Positions 1-11,900 of a stretch of DNA of 64,000 bases are shown piece after piece; position 1 is the first letter of the stretch, and the number at the start of each line of letters is the position of its first letter. The translations under genes and the position numbers were made by a program. The stretch spans positions 50,115,885 through 50,179,884 of the forward strand of contig CAIIXF020000001.1 of NCBI GenBank assembly GCA_903813345.2, in the 5' to 3' direction. The notes beneath the pieces are model-generated. The model searched no databases. It was not told where the DNA came from and worked only from the letters and a program-made list of their open reading frames with translations. Source of the DNA: Owenia fusiformis. Lineage: Eukaryota; Annelida; Polychaeta; Sabellida; Oweniidae.

Positions 1-264
1 ATACACCTTCGCTGAACTTAATGACCTCAACCTCACCCCATGTGGGTCCAAATGCTTACATATTTTCCAAAGTATTTTGTGACATTGTATTTTTTATGTT
101 ACACCTAAAAATGATTCATTTTGATCATGGGGAAATAATAATGGAGAGTGCACTAGACCCTTTGGGATCATGAAGTCTTCACATTGAGAGGTGTTCTGAT
201 ATACAGGTTTCACTGTACTATGGTCTTGTGAATGAAACAGTGTCATACAAGGGTAGGGACATAC
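1..264. other. FARSA intron sequence at the left edge
   Basis: The donor of the fifth FARSA exon lies just left of 265 on the minus strand, so this stretch is its following intron. I read the minus strand for the expected next exon (the GxWR...FKPYNF region) and did not find it, so it must lie off the window. Confidence 0.6.
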
Positions 265-3200
265 CTCGAAATCATCTCTGGGGTTAGATCTGTCTCAGGT
301 TTAGATATAGAGGTAGAGAAGTTACTGCCTTTAGTGATGTAGTAGCTGGTCATCTTGCTGAAATAAAAAACAGTATCTTGTTAACACGGGTGTAATGCTT
401 TTTATAACTGTATCTTATACACAGATGGATATGACACACATGATACTATGCAAATTCCATAATAAAATGTTGATTGAACTTTTTTATAGTTAAAGGTGAC
501 CTAATTTTAATATACACAATAAAATGGAAAAAGATTGATTAAGATTGGTCAGAAAATTAATTTAAATGACAAAGGTTCAAATAAATTACATATTTTATTT
601 GAGAATAATACATACACATCTGCTATGAGTTTCCTCTTTTTGTATTCTGATTTCTGTTGGTCAGTTATATTGCCATCCCCTATACTGAGATCTTGTAGTT
701 GTTTCAGACATTGCTGGACTTTATCTTCTATTGATTCTACCTAAAATGTAACATCAAGTCAATGCCTGAAAGAAATTGGCAACCAGATCTCTTAAAGCCT
801 GATTATGTTTAGTTTCCACTCAATTAAATTAAATCAGAAATTTATGATAAATTTGTTAATTTAATTCCCAACTCTACATTTTGAAAATGTGATCTAACTC
901 AGGAAGCTGGAATTGCCAAACTTTTGATAGGAAATGTAATTCTCTATGATGCAAATTAAAAGGGGATCAAAAGCTCCTAATAATCGACAAAAAAGAACAA
1001 CATATTGATTAATTAATAAGTAACAGTAGGTGATCCATTCAACAAGAAGACTGAAGGATGTGACCCCAGAGACATCTTTCAATTGAAGCAAGAATTAAGA
1101 GGTATAGAAATGGTTATATACAAAAGTGAAATTCACTTTTTATATTGTAAGGGTTGATCCATACAAAAACAAAATAACTAGATTGTGGGGAATTAAAGTG
1201 AGCCAGAGATCTGATGGGTGGCCAGTTGACTTGAATTGTTTGATGGAATATGCTACTAACAAGATAAGAATATAAAATTTCTCACTCACTTTTTTAAATA
1301 CCCTGGGACCTCCTTCTGCTTTTTTGTCCATGCTTATCCAACCTGCAGACATTGCCTTACTGAATCCAACCTTGGCATTTGGTACATTTTTCTGAAACAC
1401 ATTCTGATATTTAATAAACTTTATATCATCTTCACTGTCGAGCTAATCATTCTGTGATCTTAGATCGGTAAGTGAAAACACAAAGGATTAAAACCACCCT
1501 TATTTAAACCATGCGTAATGTAAAATAGACAAATTCTACCTATTGAGCTGCAGCAATTAAATTTTGTATTTTTCTTCTGGTCTTCACTATCATTGAGGTA
1601 ATGAAGCAAATAATTATTCTTTAACTCTATGTTCACTTACCATTAACTCTGCTTGCAACAAGCCATCACCTGGTATGGCATTATATACGAGTGCTTCGTG
1701 ACTTCCATTCTCTATTACACCTAGCCCTTCTTTAGTTAATTCTAATTGCTTAACTGTACGTTGTTCACAATTTATATACTGAAAAGTGAAAATACATAAA
1801 TAATATTGAGACATAAAAGACATCAATAAAGAAGAGGTAAGACAGTGTGGGTCATATCCACTAGACAGTAGTCCCAGGTGGGTGTATTTATTTAGACTTG
1901 AATGTAAATTCGCCATTGTTGAATATTATAGAACAAAGTCAATTTTAAGTACTTTCATAAACATATTACTTACTTTTTAAGATTTTTATTCACATGAAAA
2001 CTCAATGGAGCATTCATATAATTTATCATCAGTCACAACACTGTGGTGAGTGTGAAAACACAACACGATTGCCACTTGGTGAGTGACAGAAAAATCCTAT
2101 GACCCACACAGTAAGTTTACCATTTCTGAAGTTCACAGGAATTTGACCGGGTTTAAAGAGTCAATTGCATTGATGAGAGGGTATGCTCCATAAATGTATA
2201 TCTTCTAAACAAATCCCAACATGAATGAATCGTCTGCTGTATTAGCCTACTGACACTAGTGTTGTCGCGATTAATTGATACATCGCGATATACATCGCCA
2301 AAGCTGATTCTGGCTACGCATCGATGTCCGAAACAAAACATCGATGTTTTTTGAAAAAATGATTTTCTAAAAATCGCCCTTTCTTATCTTATTTTGACGC
2401 AAATCGCTAAGCTTCTTTCTATTTCATTTTCCAATGTTTTCTGATATTCTTTCGCCTTAAAACTGTTTCAGCTAGTCGAAATGAAACATTAATCTAAAAA
2501 AAGTTACTTTACTTTCATTTCACCATTACTAAAAACTCCCGGATGTACCAGCGTACTCTTATTAATTTGTTCTGTTTGGTATTTTAGTGCATTAGCGTTC
2601 GGTATTTCAGTGCACTTTTCTCGAACTTTTTCTCGATGTACATCGCGATGTGCATCGATGTTTACTACTGAAAATTGCCGATGCATCGATGTACGATTAT
2701 GAGACTGTAAGACTTGTTGCTGAAAATCAACAAACCGAGAATCAAATTTCCAATGTGTTCTTTGATTTTTTGTATTGAAACTTCAGGAACTTATCAAGAA
2801 ATAATTAAAGTTTGAAGCTTTATTTTCTCTTGGATATTGTGCTTATGCTTCATGGTCAACACAACTAAAAGATGATATGGTTAAATGTATCAGGACTTAT
2901 CAGAAATTACGAAGTAGCATTTGAAATCCCCAGTGATTTCTATACTTGAAGTTCAGGAATTTCTAAAGATCATTCAGAAATCTCCAGAGATTTTGAATGT
3001 TAGTACTCAACTTTGTTATTTTCCATCAAAACTGCCATTTTGATTTCTTGCTAGAAAATGTCCATAAGGGACAAAAACAATCCTAATATTGAGACATAAA
3101 AGACATCAATAAAGAAGAGGTAAGACAGTGTGGGTCATATCCACTAGACAGTAGTCCCAGGTGGGTGTATTTATTTAGACTTGAATGTAAATTCGCCATT

Positions 3201-5693
3201 GTTGAATATTATAGAACAAAGTCAATTTTAAGTACTTTCATAAACATATTACTTACTTTTTAAGATTTTTATTCACATGAAAACTCAATGGAGCATTCAT
3301 ATAATTTATCATCAGTCACAACACTGTGGTGAGTGTGAAAACACAACACGATTGCCACTTGGTGAGTGACAGAAAAATCCTATGACCCACACAGTAAGTT
3401 TACCATTTCTGAAGTTCACAGGAATTTGACCGGGTTTAAAGAGTCAATTGCATTGATGAGAGGGTATGCTCCATAAATGTATATCTTCTAAACAAATCCC
3501 AACATGAATGAATCGTCTGCTGTATTAGCCTACTGACACTAGTGTTGTCGCGATTAATTGATACATCGCGATATACATCGCCAAAGCTGATTCTGGCTAC
3601 GCATCGATGTCCGAAACAAAACATCGATGTTTTTTGAAAAAATGATTTTCTAAAAATCGCCCTTTCTTATCGCTAAGCTTCTTTTTATTTCATTTTCCAA
3701 TGTTTTCTGATATTCTTTCGCCTTAAAACTGTTTCAGCTAGTCGAAATGAAACATTAATCTAAAAAAAGTTACTTTACTTTCATTTCACCATTACTAAAA
3801 ACTCCCGGATGTACCAGCGTACTCTTATTAATTTGTTCTGTTTGGTATTTTAGTGCATTAGCGTTCGGTATTTCAGTGCACTTTTCTCGAACTTTTTCTC
3901 GATGTACATCGCGATGTGCATCGATGTTTACTACTGAAAATTGCCGATGCATCGATGTACGATTATGAGACTGTAAGACTTGTTGCTGAAAATCAACAAA
4001 CCGAGAATCAAATTTCCAATGTGTTCTTTGATTTTTTGTATTGAAACTTCAGGAACTTATCAAGAAATAATTAAAGTTTGAAGCTTTATTTTCTCTTGGA
4101 TATTGTGCTTATGCTTCATGGTCAACACAACTAAAAGATGATATGGTTAAATGTATCAGGACTTATCAGAAATTACGAAGTAGCATTTGAAATCCCCAGT
4201 GATTTCTATACTTGAAGTTCAGGAATTTCTAAAGATCATTCAGAAATCTCCAGAGATTTTGAATGTTAGTACTCAACTTTGTTATTTTCCATCAAAACTG
4301 CCATTTTGATTTCTTGCTAGAAAATGTCCATAAGGGACAAAAACAATCCTGATCGTAGCAGAAGTATCTAATAACTTACAGACTTTCATAAACAAAGGAT
4401 GGAGATATAGGGGACATTTGGATTGGATTTGGAGATATAAAGTAATCAGCTGATTTCAGTATTTCAGTTTCAGCTGTCACAATTCTCCAGCAGCTTATAG
4501 AGGGTGAGCAAAGGCCGATCTATTAGACCAGTCAGGCAGTCTTAGAAATCACGACTGTATACTAATACTGATGGATAAGCTACAGTCACATTCATTTTCA
4601 AAATCTTTTTTTTTGGTTGACAGAGAGGTAAAGTGTAATGGAGCGATTCAAAGATTCAGTCAGATTCAGATTCTAAAATTTCATCGAACTCCTATGCAGT
4701 GTCTCGGTATAGACACTGCGGCGGGCAGATTATGGAATCCCCAAAATTTGGGGAAGATAGTCCCCCTTTTTGTCACAGATGTACTTGTTTTTCACACAAC
4801 ATATAAAATATATGTTCTTTTATGTTCACCAATAATTATTTTGTCAAAATATTCCAAAATCAATGAAATATAAGAGCAAATCCCCGCGGAAGGAATTCTG
4901 AGTAAAAGTTGTGTTGATAAAAGTTTACCACACGTGTTGTTTATTAGTTAATACGCGCAATTCAACCAATGAAATTGTCTAAATTTTACAATCACGCGAC
5001 CTGAGCATGGGACTAGAACCAATCACGTCAGTTGTTTATTACGATGTTACCATGCTTACGGTGAGACACAAGAGGAGGGAAAGCCCCAGAGTTTCAAGAT
5101 GACAGACATAATTACCACTCTCGCTTTCCACCTTCGTTCCTTCGAATTTTCATCGGCTAGTTATCAAATACTACACTTCGATGGGATGTTATAATTGATA
5201 TAGGCATATTCCGTACACCTTTCTTTATCTTGATGTGAAATGAGAAGCTATGATATTGGTTAACACGCCAGAAATGAACATAATATTATTCGAAGCGTAT
5301 TTCGAAAATTTTGAAACCGCCATTGATGACGTCATTTGTTTGTCGACTTTTGACCAATCAGCGACCGTGTCATCTCAATACAGATTTACATTATAAGCGT
5401 ATGTCATCTTTGAACCCTGGTGTTTCTCCCCCTCTGGGTGAGACACCTGCCCGCCGGAGTGATATATCACTGCACGGGAGTTCGAAATTTCATCAGCCGG
5501 CATACAGATCTATTGCATCAAGTTAGACTATTATAAACAACAAATAATCTCTCTAGCTTACGTCTCCCAGTGAATTTAAGCTCTTCACAGCTCCGACTAT
5601 CTTCTGGTGATCAACATCAAACTCTTTAGCCAGTTGTATAGTGTCAATTCCATCAATATGTTCCAGAAATTTTAAAATATTTTCGAGATCCAT
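265..5693 (-). CDS. FARSA: Phenylalanyl-tRNA synthetase alpha subunit, cytosolic (5' part, 3' end off the left edge)
   Basis: Five coding exons on the minus strand: 5693-5562, 1778-1641, 1391-1290, 740-616 and 357-265. All have GT-AG borders and join in frame to give about 196 residues. The product charges tRNA-Phe in the cytosol as part of an alpha2beta2 enzyme. The read protein starts [18 protein letters not shown] and contains [57 protein letters not shown] and [19 protein letters not shown]. These line up in order with the N-terminal tRNA-contacting winged-helix region of human FARSA. The catalytic class II core (about 300 more residues) lies beyond position 1. The start is the first ATG and matches the family N-terminus. 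Exon phases are 0,0,0,2,2. The third acceptor (1392) has an in-frame alternative four codons upstream; I chose the one that fits the human spacing. Confidence 0.93.
1801..4350. repeat. 1.28-kb tandem duplication in FARSA intron 1
   Basis: Positions 1801-3083 and 3084-4350 are head-to-tail copies. The second copy lacks about 17 bases near 3673 and differs at very few other bases (for example c to t near 3685). Copy 1 begins only about 20 bp after exon 2 ends, so the duplication sits wholly in the intron and leaves both splice sites intact. Identical short minus-strand open frames at 2153-2341/3436-3624 and 2504-2686/3770-3952 are by-products of the duplication. The near identity implies a recent event, or an assembly artefact from two haplotypes. 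Confidence 0.93.
2257..2700. mobile_element. Possible non-autonomous hAT-like element (copy 1; copy 2 near 3540-3966)
   Basis: The left end reads TAGTGTTGTCGCGATTAATT, followed by several palindromic CATCGATG and CATCGCGATG motifs. The same motifs recur in inverted sense at the right end (2630-2695). Clustered sub-terminal palindromes of this kind are usual for small hAT-type elements. I could not match the terminal bases of the right end to the left end, and no transposase is encoded. The element is carried along inside the 1.28-kb duplication, so it occurs twice. Confidence 0.35.
4351..5561. other. Rest of FARSA intron 1
   Basis: No coding potential that I trust. Short open frames at 4571-4873 and 5311-5526 have no recognisable content. 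The part from about 4920 to 5480 is richer in CpG than its surroundings and holds the CCAAT/CRE group described separately. Confidence 0.5.
4960..5360. promoter_or_regulatory. CCAAT and CRE motif group in FARSA intron 1
   Basis: CCAAT boxes occur near 4966, 5019 and 5354, and a full palindromic CRE (TGACGTCA) lies at 5327-5334. All are within 0.75 kb downstream of the FARSA start codon. Such a group is typical of housekeeping promoters or of a downstream enhancer. Function is inferred from motifs only. Confidence 0.3.
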
Positions 5694-5760
5694 GTTGCTG
5701 GATTTTTAATTTCCGGTTCCGGGTCGAAAGTAAGCGTATGGTGATCGTAAATACAAGTTT
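5694..5760 (-). promoter_or_regulatory. Probable FARSA core promoter with tandem ETS motifs
   Basis: Two head-to-tail TTCCGG hexamers (CCGGAA on the gene strand) lie at 5711-5716 and 5717-5722, only 18-30 bases upstream of the FARSA ATG. ETS/NRF2-type CCGGAA sites near the start are common in TATA-less housekeeping promoters, including those of aminoacyl-tRNA synthetases. No TATA box is seen. Confidence 0.45.
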
Positions 5761-8493
5761 AAATATATTAATTCACCTTTAATCACCTATGGAAGTTATT
5801 ACTATCCTGTCAAAAGTATACTATACTAAACTTTTGACATCCCAAGTCCTCAAAGTATAATTGAAGTGGATCACAAATAATCAAATTACACAAAAATATA
5901 TTTATTATTCAATATCACGATTGCTTACATATTCAGAAATTCATTCCAACATTTTTCGAAAAAAATATTCACATTTTATTACATTCTATGATTATAGCGA
6001 CCAAACTTTGGCATTATAATGATATATGCATAACCAATATATTGGAAAGTATGTATATACTTGACAGGAAGATCGTGGACCTCATCCAAAACTTTGTAAG
6101 TCAAAAGTAGTGGTTTTCAATTTCATTTCCCTCGTTTGTTTTACATTATCATGTTATTTGTAACTTTTGTAAACTATATGATGTATGGTACATAGATATT
6201 AGATATATATCTACATGACATGTAAATACAGTTTGACGAAATCTACGTAGGTCTAGTAAAGTCCATATTGTTCCTGTGTGTCATCAATCAATCCTATAGA
6301 ATCTATCGTCACAGATGCCAGCCAGATCATATTTATAGTATAAGCTAGGCTCAATAAATAAACTTGATGTATTATCCTTGAGGTAATGATAATTTTTCAA
6401 CACATACGATCATGCCGGCATCTGTTTATTTCATACTCCATGGCATGGCAGTACATAGCACTGCAGGTAAATATCTAGTCTCCGCTTCCATTGCTGTATG
6501 GTTGACCTCTATTAATTTACATGATTGGTTCTTGTCCCATGTTCGTGCCATGTGATTAGTAAATCTAGAGAAGTTGATAAGTCGCATTGCACATATTGCC
6601 AGCATATAACCACCCATGTGCAGTGAACTATTATCAAAGACTTTAACTCAAGATTCCTTCCGCATGGATTTTTTTTTATATTTCATAAATATCGATATGG
6701 CAAACTGCATTGATCATGTTTCTCTTCAACCTGTCATCAATATTTTTTGTTAAATCAACCAAATATTCCTTTGTTTAACTATAATATTGAGAGGGCTAAG
6801 AAAATGTTGTATATGCTAATTTTTGTTCCAACAAGATGTAGAAAGATATTTTATTTCATTATCAAGAATCGGAAGAAAGGAAAAAAAACAATTGCACTAA
6901 TAATCAAAAAATGTGAACAAAAATTGTTGTCAATCAGTGACCATTACATAAAGGACCGTGCTTTTTTACAGAATGTTTTCAATAATTGGTTTCAAAGAAA
7001 AACAATGTTGAGTTCAGTTCGCCATATTGATACCAATCCTTTCAAAGTACATGTATTTTGACAAAATAATGATTATGAAACATAAAAGAATACATACATG
7101 TATATCACATAATTATCAGAATAAATCTATCAGGAAAAATGAGACTATTTTCAACTTACTACTTTTCCATCTACCAGTCGCATTGTCTATTTCCAGTAAT
7201 TCCGAGACACTGCCATTGGAGTTCACTAAATTGTCTACAATATATAGTGATGTGAGTTGCAGAGTTGTAGAAAACTAAGATTCCACACGATTATAAAAAA
7301 TTGGTCTAGTAGTTGATGAAAAACACTTTATTTTTGCAAAAAATAATGAAGAGAATTGGATGAATTCAGTTTATTTATGCTTTAGTCATCCCAAAATACA
7401 AAGTTTGTGAGATACATTATTGTGAAGCCCTCCTTCTATCAGTCCATCTGTCTGGAAAGTAACTTATCCTATTGAACAGATTTTCTTCGAATATTGGTAA
7501 ATAGTTTTACACAAAAATTTCTTTTTAAGCATTTATTGGTTTAATATATGCAATTTTGTCTAGTCCCCAAAACTTTTGATAAATATTACTTTTTCTAAGC
7601 ATGAGATCTAATTTGAAGACAGAGTTAACTTCTGATTAATTTAATTTGAAAAATTCACTTCTGGAATGCTCAATGAACAATAACTCATGCATTTCTCATT
7701 GTAAAAAATAAGCAAAGGGGCATAAATTACAATCAATTTTATGTTGAAAAATACATTACAAAACTTTTGAAAATGTCAGATATGAGTATGACATAAACCT
7801 GTTGACGATCCTCCTGGGGGGTTTCGCTTCTTTTAATTTCGGAATATGTTCTCAGCAATAAAATTTTCAAAAATTACATGTCAGAGAAGCATCAAAATAT
7901 AAAAGGCTACACATTTAATAGCTACCACAAACAATACCAAAATATTGTACCAGAATTATAATTATCAATTGTATTTCTCCATATAATATTGCATTGTGGT
8001 TTTTCATTGCTTATTTTTTTTAGGTTTTATTGACTCGGAAAAGTGATCCACACTGAAGAAGTGATAGGGACTACTGGCAGAGTACCACTTTAACAAAAAA
8101 TAAAAAATATATTCAGCTGACTCTTAAATCTATGTCCTCATCACACCACCCCTGTAATGCTTTTTTATAGACCTAAAAGCAATGTGAACGAAGAACAATA
8201 TTTTTTTTGATATTTGTGAAGCTCAAAGTTAGGTCAGCTCTTATAAGAAAGTAGGTGCTCATGAGTTAACAACAGAATGTAGTCTTTTTGTAAATAAAAA
8301 CAGTTACATATCTTTTTTTCAGGTTCTGTTTGTCTTGGTAGTTATCGCCTGGGGCTATGTGCTATATGCAGGACGTTTTATATCATTGAGGTTTGTACCT
8401 GGCAAATCAAGCAATTGATACTTCCCAGAATATACTTAAAACATTAATAAATAAAACACCTTGAGAAGGAGTGACTCACCTGTGAAAATAACA
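5761..8493. other. Intergenic between FARSA and CRCP
   Basis: AT-rich, with no gene recognised. It contains one copy of a dispersed repeat (6920-7050) and two exon-like scraps. One is on the minus strand at about 7165-7240, an open stretch including NSNGSVSELLEIDNATGRW between plausible splice signals. The other is on the plus strand at 8322-8420: a polypyrimidine-AG, then an open stretch with the hydrophobic run VLFVLVVIAWGYVLY ending in TGA. Neither could be assigned to a gene. Confidence 0.4.
6920..7050. repeat. Dispersed repeat copy (partner inverted at 44178-44330)
   Basis: The reverse complement of this stretch matches 44178-44330 closely. Shared landmarks are GATTGACAACAA, CCAAT(C/T)ATTGAAAACATT, AACA(A/T)TGTTTTTCT and GGTATC(G/A)ATATGG. 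The short open frame 6747-7061 comes from this repeat and is not a gene. Confidence 0.7.
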
Positions 8494-8910
8494 ATGGATA
8501 TCGTGAAAGAAAATGCAGGCATGCTGAGTAATATGGAGGTCTATACTCTCCTGACAGAACTACAAGCAGGGCAGAATGGGCAGAAAAAGCCGAATAAATT
8601 CCAACAAAATCTGGCAACAATAAGCTATGAAGCTGTAAAGTACTTAGAAAATACACCATGTAAAGACCAAACAACGGAAATAGTTGCAAACTTCATGAAA
8701 GCACTCGCTCCTTTCAAACTGACAAAGGCTGAAAAGCTACAGCTGTTGAATCATAGACCGACATCAGCTGTGGAAATACAGCTGTTAGTTGAAGAAAGTG
8801 AGGAAAGATTGACAGAGGCACAAATAGAACAACTGCTTGATGTAATAGTTGAACATTTAGGGTCAGACCCAGAACCAGAAGAGGAAGCCATGGAAGATGA
8901 AGCTTCGTAG
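8494..8910 (+). CDS. CRCP: RNA polymerase III subunit RPC9 / CGRP receptor component protein
   Basis: A 138-aa open frame with no intron. It reads MDIVKENAGMLSNMEVYTLL at the start, then QQNLATISYEAVKYLENTPC, KLTKAEKLQLLNHRPTSAVE and IQLLVEESEERLTEAQIEQL. These match human CRCP (148 aa) block by block. RPC9 forms the stalk heterodimer of RNA polymerase III with RPC8; the family has an HRDC-like Rpb4 fold. The C-terminus is acidic (EPEEEAMEDEAS), as in vertebrates. The ATG has a good context (A at -3, G at +4), and an in-frame TAA stands a few codons upstream, so the start is firm unless a 5' exon is spliced on. Human CRCP has several introns; the intact single exon here is unusual beside its intron-rich neighbours and could be an expressed retrocopy or simple intron loss. 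Confidence 0.95.
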   Translation: MDIVKENAGMLSNMEVYTLLTELQAGQNGQKKPNKFQQNLATISYEAVKYLENTPCKDQTTEIVANFMKALAPFKLTKAEKLQLLNHRPTSAVEIQLLVEESEERLTEAQIEQLLDVIVEHLGSDPEPEEEAMEDEAS

Positions 8911-11900
8911 CAAAATCATTTCAATTTGTGGAAATTAATTTCATCGTCATTGAAAGATGGCACTACTATCACTCTAACTTCTTTATATTTTGATCCTTAC
9001 ATTATGGAAAAATATTCTGAATTGGCAAATATAAAAACCTTTAACACTAACATTGATTTTCATTTGTGTATTTTTATCATTTGTGAATATCAGAGATATG
9101 TATGCCTCTGTGAACATGAAATGTAATAACTGTATAGACTATCTGTTTTATTTATCATATTTTAAATCTGACTTTCTTACCAAGTTTAAAATGACCAATC
9201 TGACATATTCATGTTCAAGTAAGCAATTGCCAAGAGCACTGTCATTTTGATTGCATATGCTATTGTAAAGGAAAGATTGGCTAAATTAGAAGTTAGATAT
9301 ATATAAAGCAAAATTGTAAGAAAGTTGACACTCGGTCATGTTATCTGTCACTAAGCATAATTATGGCGATATATAGAGATGTCGTTAAGTTTAAACCAGT
9401 TTACACACATCTCCTGAAAGCATCAATTAACAGAGCAATAATTTTGACTTCTGACAATTTTGGTTTTTGTGGCAGTTCACCACTAACTTTGTAACAAATT
9501 TAAAGTAGATACTATTTCTGCATTTGTGGAAGGATCTAGACGTCCATTTGGTTTTGAGGCCTATTAGTTTATGACTTTATTACGATGCATCCTGGACTCA
9601 AAGTTCAACATAACCCTCTCTTGTTTCATGTGACCTGTTTTATTACAATTTTTTACGAACATGTACAGTGTGTATTAATTTACAAATTTTGTTAAATAAG
9701 TACAGGGTGCTCCAAAACTCATGAGCGTTTCAAGAAAAACTTTTCATACTTATTCCTGAGGCTTATTGTAATGTTATTCATAAAATGTTCCAAATACATG
9801 TAAAACCCTGAATAACCTGATCTTGCATATTAATTAATAATTATATCGTTGCTATCAATGTTTTTGGCCAAGCATTTTATATTTGTTTTTTGTAGGATTT
9901 AACAATCAAAGAAATGATTACTGAAATCAAATTCGGAAAAACTTCAAAATATCCTTTTTAAATTATGAATCCTGATTTCTAAAAATCATTAGAAGATAAT
10001 GATCCTTCTTGTTTGGAAACATTATTATCGTTTATGTAAATTAAGCATTGATTTTTAACAGCATTTAACCCGGTAATTACCTGTTAGAGGTTAGCGGGCA
10101 ATAAGGTGGTTTAAGTGGCCTTAGAATGAATAGAACTAGTTAAATAGGTAAATTCTTATGCCACGAGTTGATGGATGCGGCCTAACTGTACATAGAGTGC
10201 CAGGCTATCTGTCAACTGCATCATTAGAACTGTGGTCAGCATGCAAACCATTGTACACCTTTCCGATATAATTAAAACAATAATTTTGCCAAAATATTAT
10301 TTCTTACAAAAAATCAGACTTACTTAAAAGTAAACAATAACATTACATTATAGAGCGTCTGTTTAGAGACTCTTTGCTGAAATGGTAATGCACAGTTCAT
10401 TTACAGAACTCAAAATGCATTCCGGATCAAAGCTAATCCCTCTTTGTCATGAGAAAAATCAGCTACAATGTTTATAAAAAACACTATATGTGCTATAAAA
10501 TTCAGGTCAGAACAAATTTGCACATTTTTTTATATTTTATTGTCAGGGTCAGCATAAAAATAACTAGAGGTGGTATGTTTATATTTTAGCCTCATATCCA
10601 TGTCCAGTAAAGTGTTGTTAATTACAAGGTACAAATCTGTTTGAAATCTGTAATAAAGCTAGGCCTAGCTAATAACTCCTTAATTATTAATAAATTGGCA
10701 ATGTGACATAGACATAGATTTGATGAGATGGCAATATCCCTTGTTATTTACATCATATACTATAATTTATTTGAAAAGTTTACGATTAAATTCGAACTTC
10801 ATTTCGAATCATTTGGAGTAATTCGATCTGGATTTCTTTGGGTGTATCTTATACTCAATATTTTGTATTCATTCCTATAATCATAAATATATTCTTGGAA
10901 ATGATAAGGGCGCTAATGGCTGGTTTGTTAGTTGTGTTTTATTTTATATTATTTTAGCTAGAGGTGTGAACTAAAGCATGTGAGGCATGTGGGAGGATGA
11001 TATATCATTTTATTAACCTCTTAGTAATTAGCTCCTAATTAAGCCCTACAACACATATCTATTACATTTAAAAAGATTTAAAAGATAATTAATTTGAAAA
11101 ATATCAAAGTCAAAGGTGCGTTATTTGAATTAATTAAGCTGAGAGTTTACATCCACAACTGTGTCTCATATCACTGTTACATTAGAAATGTAGCTTTGTT
11201 ACTCGAAATTGAATAAGGAATACGGTTACTTTCATGTCATGAAAACCGTGTATAAATCTTGCAAAAAATGGGCTCTTTGCCCCATTTTGTGAAGGGGAAA
11301 ACAATATTTATGTTACACGGTGATCATGAAAAACAGTTCACGGTTACACACAATTTTTTACACACAATGTTTTAAAAATGTATGATTTAAAACTTATTTA
11401 TGCTGAATTTATTTCTAAAACATGGTTACTAAGCAGTAACTAACCACTTGTTCGATTTTTGTATTGACTTTAGAAATAATGCTTTGTGAAAATGATATCT
11501 GACATAAGTCGACAAAATATGTTTCAATTTCTTTAGATGATATTAGTATATTAGCTTAATTAGAATGAGAATAGTGTTTGTTTTCAAAGTCCTATAGATG
11601 ATTGAAATATGATCATTTCTAACTGAAGGGCAGCTTCACTCAATGTTTATGACAGAGACCTTTCCTCTGACATTAGAATCTATAATGAAAGGCATAGCTG
11701 TTGAATTATCATACTTTTTAAAGTTTTAAATCATTCTATTAAAAAGTTGGAAATTTGATAGTAATTTTCGTGCTTAATAATTCATTTTAATGTCATATAT
11801 GCATTGATAGAGGAGCGAATCACATTATTTACCCGCAATGTATGACGTTTATACAGATATTATGGCCACAAAATATTTTTTCCCATCATACTTTTAATTA

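Noticed and set aside
2504-2686. Identical 60-codon minus-strand frames (also at 3770-3952)
   Set aside because: They arise from the tandem duplication and its CATCGATG-rich element, not from a gene.
7165-7240. Minus-strand exon containing NSNGSVSELLEIDNATGRW
   Set aside because: Splice-like borders are present, but it joins to nothing in frame nearby and no family could be named.
9702-9720. Full mariner element starting at TACAGGGTGCTCCAAAA
   Set aside because: No matching inverted end and no transposase frame within several kb.
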